Below, piece by piece: positions 1-4,167 of a stretch of 5,315 nucleotides of DNA (within the stretch, counting starts at the first letter, position 1; each line of letters begins with the position of its first letter). The stretch is from Prevotella sp. UBA3757 (GTDB taxonomy: Bacteria > Bacteroidota > Bacteroidia > Bacteroidales > Bacteroidaceae): contig DFGF01000076.1 of NCBI GenBank assembly GCA_002371715.1, forward strand, positions 1-5,315. The letters are read 5' to 3'. A program made the position numbers and the translations under genes. The notes under the pieces were generated by a model. The model saw nothing but the letters and a program-made list of their open reading frames with translations. It had not been told where the DNA came from and searched no databases.

Positions 1-231
1 TTCGGCGGCCAGAAGTTTATTGAGAACACCATCCAGAAGGTCCGTCGGCTGCGCAGACTGATAGACGACAGCGGTTCAAGGGCCTTGATAGAGGTGGACG
101 GCGGCGTTCAGAACGAGACGGCTCCGCGCCTGGTGGCGGCTGGCGTCGACGTGCTGGTCAGCGGCAGTTACATCTTCAAGAGTGCCACGCCCGAGAAGAC
201 CATCCAGGAGCTTCGCGCCCTCAGACGTTGA
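1..231 (+). CDS. rpe: Ribulose-phosphate 3-epimerase, C-terminal part (5' end outside window)
   Basis: Frame 1 is open from the first base to a TGA at 229-231 and gives the last 76 residues of a protein. This enzyme interconverts D-ribulose 5-phosphate and D-xylulose 5-phosphate in the cytoplasmic pentose phosphate pathway. The fragment begins within the family signature PGFGGQ (FGGQKF at fragment residues 1-6). It then shows EVDGGV (31-36), where D33 matches the second catalytic, metal-binding aspartate of the TIM barrel, and the phosphate-binding end AGVDVLVSGSYIF (47-59). The C-terminal helix is normal and the protein ends in LRALRR, so the 3' end is intact. The stop codon lies inside the first unit of a heptamer repeat, and the next gene is convergent. 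The family is about 215-225 residues long, so roughly two thirds is missing to the left. Identification is firm; the assignment rests only on the visible C-terminal third. Confidence 0.93.
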   Translation, partial: FGGQKFIENTIQKVRRLRRLIDDSGSRALIEVDGGVQNETAPRLVAAGVDVLVSGSYIFKSATPEKTIQELRALRR

Positions 232-280
232 ACGTTGAACATTGAACGTTGAACATTGAGCGTTGGACGTTCAGCGTTAC
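225..280. repeat. Period-7 tandem array, unit ACRTTGA, at convergent gene ends
   Basis: Five consecutive clean units alternate ACGTTGA and ACATTGA (225-231, 232-238, 239-245, 246-252, 253-259). Three decayed units follow (GCGTTGG, ACGTTCA, GCGTTAC) up to 280. The array fills the whole gap between the rpe and sigma factor genes. It contains the rpe stop (229-231) in its first unit and the sigma factor stop (277-279, reverse strand) in its last. Similar heptamer runs are common between genes in Bacteroidales genomes. Their function is not settled; a role in transcription termination or simple slippage expansion are both possible. Confidence 0.85.
245..278. terminator. Possible hairpin within the heptamer array
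   Basis: Bases 245-254 (AACGTTGAAC) can pair with 269-278 (GTTCAGCGTT) over 10 bp with one G-U wobble, leaving a 14-base loop. It lies just past the rpe stop and overlaps the sigma factor stop, where a bidirectional terminator would be expected. There is no T-run on either side, so an intrinsic terminator of the usual kind is not supported. The pairing may be a by-product of the repeat. Confidence 0.25.
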
Positions 281-876
281 CGTTCCAGTCCCAGCTGCAT
301 GGCGTGCTCCTTGGCTGCGCGGCGCATGTTGATGAGTGCGTAGCGCATGCGTCCCAGTGACGTGTTGATGCTGACGCCCGTAGCTTCGGCAATCTCCTTG
401 AACGAAAGGTCCTGGTAGTAGCGCATATACACCACCTCGCGCTGGGCTGCAGGCAGTATGTCCATCAGGTGGCGGACGTCCTCCAGGACCTGCGCGTTGA
501 CAAATTCGTTTTCGCGGCTCAGTTGTATCAGGTCCTGGCGGCGCAGTTTGTTGAGGTCGTTGTCTATGTTGGCCTCGACGATGTGCTCGCTCTTCTGCTG
601 GCGGAAGGTGTCCATGATGACGTTGTGTGCAATCTTGATGAGCCAGAACGAGAACTTGCCGCAGTCGGTGTACTGGCCTCCTTGCAGTCGGGTGATGACC
701 TTAACGAAGGTTTCCTGAAACACATCGTTTGCCAGTTCGGTGTCTTTGACCACGAACAATATGTAGTTGTAGAGCTTCTGTTGGTTGCGAGCTAATAACT
801 CGTCGAATGCCCTATTGTCTCCTCCTACGTAAAGCAGTGCCAACGCTTCGTCGGCCATGCTGTCATAATGCTTCAT
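277..876 (-). CDS. ECF-type RNA polymerase sigma-70 family factor
   Basis: A complete 199-residue protein of the usual ECF size, with only regions 2 and 4. Sigma region 2 covers about residues 23-93: DVFQETFVKV (51-60) is the core-binding helix pattern, and KFSFWLIKIAHNVIMDTFRQQK (74-95) is the -10 recognition helix region. A variable charged linker follows (96-126). Region 4 covers about 128-186, with LPAAQREVVYMRYYQDLSF and the helix-turn-helix EIAEATGVSINTSLGRMRYAL (161-181), which would contact the -35/-33 element. The NTSLGRMRYAL form is typical of Bacteroidota ECF factors. The start at 874-876 has AAGGA three bases upstream; a second Met (residue 7, 856-858) is possible. No anti-sigma factor gene lies beside it in the window: rpe is convergent on one side and the sugar enzyme fusion divergent on the other. 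How its activity is controlled is therefore not visible, and its regulon is unknown. Confidence 0.93.
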   Translation of the reverse strand: MKHYDSMADEALALLYVGGDNRAFDELLARNQQKLYNYILFVVKDTELANDVFQETFVKVITRLQGGQYTDCGKFSFWLIKIAHNVIMDTFRQQKSEHIVEANIDNDLNKLRRQDLIQLSRENEFVNAQVLEDVRHLMDILPAAQREVVYMRYYQDLSFKEIAEATGVSINTSLGRMRYALINMRRAAKEHAMQLGLER

Positions 877-976
877 ATTTCCTTGTTATTATTTATGAAG
901 TAGAGTTCCGCTCAATAGGCAAATGTTTTTTAAAGGGTTATTAACTGAATCGTTTAACTTCTGTTATTTTTCGCTG

Positions 977-1008
977 CAAAAGTATACATTTTCAGCATAA
1001 CCACCAAA
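977..1008 (-). promoter_or_regulatory. Bacteroidota-type promoter for the sigma factor gene
   Basis: Read on the reverse strand, TTTG (1008-1005) is followed after 20 bases by TACTTTTG (984-977), a full match to TAnnTTTG. This is the consensus recognised by the primary sigma factor of Bacteroidota. Transcription should start near 970, giving a leader of about 95 bases before the ATG at 876. Since it fits the housekeeping pattern, the ECF gene probably does not depend solely on its own product. Confidence 0.7.
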
Positions 1009-1034
1009 CTTTTAACAAAAAAAATGCGTTTTTC

Positions 1035-1065
1035 TTTGCATATTGCACATTTCTTCGTACCTTTG
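1035..1065 (+). promoter_or_regulatory. Bacteroidota-type promoter for the kinase/nucleotidyltransferase fusion
   Basis: TTTG (1035-1038), a 19-base spacer and TACCTTTG (1058-1065) fit the TTTG / TAnnTTTG consensus. Transcription should begin at about 1071-1072, giving a leader of about 42 bases that is AT-rich and has only a weak purine patch (AATAGG, 1105-1110) before the ATG at 1114. The -33 boxes of this promoter and the divergent sigma factor promoter are 26 bases apart, so a protein bound between them could affect both. Confidence 0.72.
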
Positions 1066-1113
1066 TGCAACAAATATTGTTAAAAACATACTTTTTAATA
1101 TACTAATAGGACT

Positions 1114-3048
1114 ATGGTAAAGCTTTTTGTGCCAGGCCGCTTGTGTCTGTTTGGCGAACATACTGACTGGGCAGGTCACTATCGGACGATGAATGCCGAC
1201 ATTATGCCCGGAGCATCCATCGTGACAGGTATTGAACAGGGCATCTATGCCGAGGTGGAGCGTTCCTCCATCTTCGAGATGTATAGCGATGCCCCCGAGC
1301 TGCAAGACGTGTGGCGCGACTTCTCGTGCCGCATGAGCGAGTCCGAACTGAAGCGCGTGGCCAAGTCGGGGTCGTTCTTCAGCTACTGTGCCGGCGTGGC
1401 CAGTTACATGCTGGAGTGGTACAAGGTTGGTGGCGTGCGCATACGCATCACCTCCATGACGCTGCCCATGAAGAGCGGCCTGTCGTCGAGTGCAGCCATC
1501 TGCGTGCTGGTGGCCCGTGCGTTCAACCAGATTTATCATCTGAACCTCAATACGATGGGTGAGATGAACATTGCCTACGTGGGCGAATTGCGCACCTCGT
1601 CGCGCTGCGGTCGACTGGACCAGGCCTGCGCCTTCGGCGTGAAGCCTAACCTGATGACCTTTGACGGTGACGAGATAGAGGTGAAGTCGCTCAATGTCAA
1701 GAAGACACTCTACTGGGTCTTTGCCGACCTGTGTGCCGCTAAGGATACCATCAGGATTCTGTCTGATCTGAACAAGGCCTACCCCTTTGCCTCGACAGAG
1801 GAAGAGCAGAACCTGCACAAGGCCCTGGGCGAATGGAACCACAAGATAGTAGACAAGGCCATCAAGTATATGGCTACAGGCGATGCCGAGGCGTTGGGAC
1901 GCCTGATGACCGAGGCTGAGCAGATGTTCGACAAGTATATAGCCCCCATGTCGACGGCCCTGTGGGCTCCCAAGTTGCACGCGGTGTTGAATGACCCGCA
2001 AATCCAGCCCTGGGTGTGGGGTGGCAAGGGTGTCGGTTCGCATGGCGACGGCTCGGTGCAGTTCCTGGCCCGCAGTGCCGACGACCAGCAGCGGGTCATC
2101 GACTATCTGAACAGTCAGGGCATGAAAGCCTATCCGCTGACCCTGCGTCCCGTACATACCGTCAGGAAAGCCATCATCCCCGTGGCAGGCTTTGGCACGC
2201 GCCTCTATCCCGCCACGCGTTCGCTGAAGAAGGACTTCTTCCCCATTCCCTGTGCCGACGGCATGGTGCGCCCCGTTATCCTCATCCTGCTTGAGGAACT
2301 GGTGAAGAGTGGCATCGAGGAAATCTGCCTGGTGCTGGGTTCCGAAGAGGAGCGCATCCAGTATACCGATTTTTTTGAGCGCCAGCTCAGCGAGGAACAC
2401 CTGCGCAAGCTCAACAAGGAGGCTCAGGAGTATGAGAACCGCATCTTGGACATCGGCAAGCGGTTACACTATGTCTACCAGCGCGAGAAACGCGGCTTTG
2501 GGCATGCCGTCTGGCAGGCTGCCGACTTTGCGGGTGGCGAACCCGTGCTGCTGCTGCTGGGCGACACGCTCTACCGCAGCCAGACCAACAAGCCCTGCGC
2601 GCTGCAGATGATTGAACAGTACGAGCGTTACAACCAGCTGATGGTCAGCATTCATCCCGTACCGCTGTCGGACGTGAGCCACTACGGCATACTTAGCGGT
2701 GTTTGGGAAGACAAGGAGCATGCCATCCTGAGCGTATCGGTGATGAACGAGAAACCGAAGGCGTCGTATGCCGAGGAGTTCCTGGGCGTCCGCAACAAGG
2801 AAGGCGTCAAGGAGTATTACTCCGTGTTCGGACAGTACATCCTGACACCTGACGTCTTTGCACAGTTGGAGGATGATATCCGGAAGGCCGACGAAGCCGA
2901 CGACACCCAGCGCGAGATAGAACTGACAGCCGCTCTTGAGGCTGTTCGCCAGAAGAGCGGCATGGTGGGAGTGCGGCTGAAGGGTACCATGTACGACATG
3001 GGTAATCCCAATGCCCTGCGCAACTGCGTGCACCACTTTTCAAGGTGA
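1114..3048 (+). CDS. Bifunctional GHMP sugar kinase / GalU-like sugar-1-phosphate nucleotidyltransferase
   Basis: A 644-residue fusion of two enzymes. Residues 1 to about 345 form a GHMP kinase of the galactokinase-like branch. The sugar-binding motif is GRLCLFGEHTDWAG (8-21), the ATP phosphate loop is LPMKSGLSSSAA (117-128), and RCGRLDQACAFG (164-175) has D169 as the likely catalytic base. The third motif is GGKGVGSHGDGSVQF (303-317). Residues about 350-644 form a nucleotidyltransferase close to GalU. The signature loop is KAIIPVAGFGTRLYPATRSLKKDFFPI (352-378), REKRGFGHAVWQA (457-469) is GalU-like, and LLLGDTLY (480-487) carries the metal-binding D484. YGILSG, NEKP, GQYIL.P, EIELTAAL (601-608) and YDMGNP (627-632) follow in GalU order. 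Inferred role: phosphorylate a free sugar at C1 with ATP, then couple it to UTP (or another NTP) to give an NDP-sugar in the cytoplasm. The start is fixed by the motif beginning at residue 3 and by an in-frame stop upstream. Galactose is one candidate substrate, but W19 replaces the Tyr usual after GEHTD in galactokinase, and about ten extra residues (24-33) follow, so another sugar is quite possible. Compared with Fkp the domain order is reversed. Confidence 0.88.
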   Translation: MVKLFVPGRLCLFGEHTDWAGHYRTMNADIMPGASIVTGIEQGIYAEVERSSIFEMYSDAPELQDVWRDFSCRMSESELKRVAKSGSFFSYCAGVASYMLEWYKVGGVRIRITSMTLPMKSGLSSSAAICVLVARAFNQIYHLNLNTMGEMNIAYVGELRTSSRCGRLDQACAFGVKPNLMTFDGDEIEVKSLNVKKTLYWVFADLCAAKDTIRILSDLNKAYPFASTEEEQNLHKALGEWNHKIVDKAIKYMATGDAEALGRLMTEAEQMFDKYIAPMSTALWAPKLHAVLNDPQIQPWVWGGKGVGSHGDGSVQFLARSADDQQRVIDYLNSQGMKAYPLTLRPVHTVRKAIIPVAGFGTRLYPATRSLKKDFFPIPCADGMVRPVILILLEELVKSGIEEICLVLGSEEERIQYTDFFERQLSEEHLRKLNKEAQEYENRILDIGKRLHYVYQREKRGFGHAVWQAADFAGGEPVLLLLGDTLYRSQTNKPCALQMIEQYERYNQLMVSIHPVPLSDVSHYGILSGVWEDKEHAILSVSVMNEKPKASYAEEFLGVRNKEGVKEYYSVFGQYILTPDVFAQLEDDIRKADEADDTQREIELTAALEAVRQKSGMVGVRLKGTMYDMGNPNALRNCVHHFSR

Positions 3049-3049
3049 T

Positions 3050-3109
3050 AGTTGAGAGTTGACAGTTGACAATTCAACGTTCGACTCTGTCAACTCTCAA
3101 CTGTCAACT
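3050..3109. terminator. Long imperfect hairpin at the convergent junction
   Basis: Bases 3050-3070 pair with 3089-3109 over 21 positions with 19 matches, closing an 18-base loop (3071-3088). The hairpin lies directly after the fusion gene stop and could end transcription from the left; from the right, rfbA transcripts would meet it after their own stop. No T-run follows on either strand, so this would not be a textbook intrinsic terminator. The right arm can pair in other registers because the block is repetitive. Confidence 0.4.
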
Positions 3110-3172
3110 CTCACCTGTCAACTGTCACCTCTCACCTCTCACCTGTCAACTGTCACCTCTCAACTGTCAACA
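3050..3172. repeat. Period-7 array in two opposed blocks, unit STCAMCT / AGTTGAS
   Basis: The left block has three units of AGTTGAG/AGTTGAC (3050-3070). After an 18-base spacer comes the right block of twelve consecutive units in the opposite orientation (3089-3172). It varies only at unit position 1 (G or C) and position 5 (A or C), plus the last base of the final unit. The spacer holds TTCAACGTTC (3073-3082), which resembles the unit of the other array in this window. The array starts two bases after the fusion gene stop and runs into the 3' end of rfbA, whose last residues it encodes. Seven is not a multiple of three, so any frame crossing it gives a repeating QLSTLT/SHLSTV-like peptide that should not be taken for a protein. 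Confidence 0.92.
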
Positions 3173-4034
3173 GTCTCAGCAAGTACTTGCCGTAGTCGTT
3201 CTTGGCCATCGGCTCGGCCAGCCGGCGTAACTGTCCGGCGTCAATCCAGCCGCGCTTGAAGGCAATCTCCTCCAGACAGGCAACCTTCAGTCCCTGGCGT
3301 TTCTCGATGACCTCGATGAAGGTCGACGCTTCGCTCAGCGAGTCGTGGGTGCCGGTGTCGAGCCATGCAAAACCGCGCTGCAAGGTCTGCACCAGCAGGT
3401 TCTTGGCTTCCAGGTATTTCTGGTTGACGGTGGTAATCTCCAGTTCGCCTCGTGCTGAGGGCTTGATGCTTTTGGCTATTTCCACCACGCTGTTGGGGTA
3501 GAAATACAAGCCCACCACGGCATAGTTTGACTTAGGCTTGGCAGGCTTCTCCTCGATGGAGAGGCAGTTGCCGTGTTCGTCAAATTCCGCCACGCCATAG
3601 CGCTCCGGGTCGTTGACGTAGTAGCCGAAGACGGTAGCCTGTCCGTTCTGCTCGGCGTTATGGACCGCCTGTTTCAACATGCCGGTGAAGCCGCCGCCAT
3701 AGAAAATGTTGTCGCCCAAGACCAGGCAGGCGCAGTCGTCGCCTATGAACTCCTCGCCAATGATGAAAGCCTGAGCCAGTCCGTCGGGCGAGGGCTGCTC
3801 GGCGTACTCGAAGCGCACGCCCAACTCCGAGCCGTCGCCCAGCAGCCGACGGAAGCCGGGCAGGTCGTAGGGTGTCGAGATAATCAGTATCTCGCGGATG
3901 CCGGCCAGCATCAGCGTCGAGATAGGATAGTAAATCATAGGCTTGTCGAAAATGGGAATGAGCTGTTTCGACACACCTTTTGTGATGGGGTAGAGGCGTG
4001 TTCCGCTGCCTCCAGCTAATACGATACCTTTCAT
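3153..4034 (-). CDS. rfbA: Glucose-1-phosphate thymidylyltransferase (RfbA/RmlA)
   Basis: Joins dTTP and alpha-D-glucose 1-phosphate to give dTDP-glucose and pyrophosphate, the first step to dTDP-L-rhamnose and related sugars for surface polysaccharide; a cytoplasmic, usually tetrameric enzyme. From the chosen start it has 293 residues, the family norm. Visible motifs are the nucleotide loop GGSGTRLYPIT with R13, then GVSKQLIPIFDKPMIYYP with K23 (20-37), EQPSPDGLAQAF (79-90), LGDNIFYG (106-113) with metal-binding D108, RYGVAEF, EEKP, and WLDTGTHDSL near the C-terminal third. The frame extends 15 codons further upstream to 4079. The ATG at 4032-4034 is preferred: family proteins begin MKGI(V/I)LAGG, AAGGAAA sits eight bases ahead of it, and the promoter -7 box lies within the extension. 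The C-terminus YGKYLLRLL is normal, but the final TVER is encoded by heptamer repeat. No rmlB, rmlC or rmlD is adjacent, so the gene appears to be transcribed alone. Confidence 0.95.
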   Translation of the reverse strand: MKGIVLAGGSGTRLYPITKGVSKQLIPIFDKPMIYYPISTLMLAGIREILIISTPYDLPGFRRLLGDGSELGVRFEYAEQPSPDGLAQAFIIGEEFIGDDCACLVLGDNIFYGGGFTGMLKQAVHNAEQNGQATVFGYYVNDPERYGVAEFDEHGNCLSIEEKPAKPKSNYAVVGLYFYPNSVVEIAKSIKPSARGELEITTVNQKYLEAKNLLVQTLQRGFAWLDTGTHDSLSEASTFIEVIEKRQGLKVACLEEIAFKRGWIDAGQLRRLAEPMAKNDYGKYLLRLLTVER

Positions 4035-4040
4035 GACGTG

Positions 4041-4048
4041 TTTCCTTT
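4041..4048 (-). promoter_or_regulatory. Ribosome binding site that sets the rfbA start
   Basis: On the reverse strand AAAGGAAA ends about six bases before, and its AAGGA core eight bases before, the ATG at 4034. This is a good Shine-Dalgarno spacing and favours the internal start over the longer reading frame that begins at 4079. Confidence 0.7.
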
Positions 4049-4066
4049 TATCTGTTGTTTTGCCTG

Positions 4067-4074
4067 CAAAGATA
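4067..4074 (-). promoter_or_regulatory. Promoter -7 box for rfbA
   Basis: Reverse-strand TATCTTTG (4074-4067) matches TAnnTTTG, placing the transcript start near 4060 and giving a leader of about 25 bases. No TTTG is present 19-21 bases upstream; only a T-rich stretch is there, so the -33 half is weak. A second reverse-strand match, TATTTTTG (4114-4107), also lacks a -33 partner and could be an alternative start. Confidence 0.55.
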
Positions 4075-4092
4075 CACATTTATTTAAAAACA

Positions 4093-4124
4093 TTTGGTAG
4101 GTTTCGCAAAAATATTTAATTTTG
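4093..4124 (+). promoter_or_regulatory. Bacteroidota-type promoter for the EEP-family gene
   Basis: TTTG (4093-4096), a 20-base spacer and TAATTTTG (4117-4124) match the phylum consensus well. Transcription should start near 4131, leaving a leader of about 37 bases to the ATG at 4168. Its -33 box falls where the -33 region of the divergent rfbA promoter would be, so the two promoters overlap. Confidence 0.7.
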
Positions 4125-4167
4125 CACCTGATTTTATATATTAAGGTAGAACAAGCTAATTAGATTG

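Noticed and set aside
168..392. A small reverse-strand open frame with LNVQRSMFNVQR
   Set aside because: It is produced by the ACRTTGA array joined to antisense rpe, with no independent support.
877..1113. Riboswitch or small RNA in the AT-rich divergent gap
   Set aside because: Apart from the two promoters I found no conserved aptamer-like pattern, stable hairpin or T-run; both leaders are short.
1012..2400. A 462-codon open frame on the reverse strand across the kinase domain
   Set aside because: It is antisense to the fusion gene, which has clear enzyme motifs. The frame shows no recognisable domain and covers the divergent promoter region. GC-rich third positions in the real gene explain the lack of stops.
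2464..3036. A 190-codon open frame on the reverse strand opposite the nucleotidyltransferase domain
   Set aside because: It is a shadow of the GalU-like domain, with no family resemblance of its own.
3050..3172. CRISPR array
   Set aside because: The period is seven bases with no spacers, and no cas gene is nearby.
3059..3259. A small open frame whose product reads as repeated QLSTLT-like segments
   Set aside because: It is translation of the heptamer array and then of the antisense strand of rfbA. Period-7 DNA gives such peptides in any frame.
4035..4079. The 15-codon upstream extension of rfbA
   Set aside because: It contains the promoter -7 box and the ribosome binding site. Family proteins start at the MKGIVLAGG that follows.
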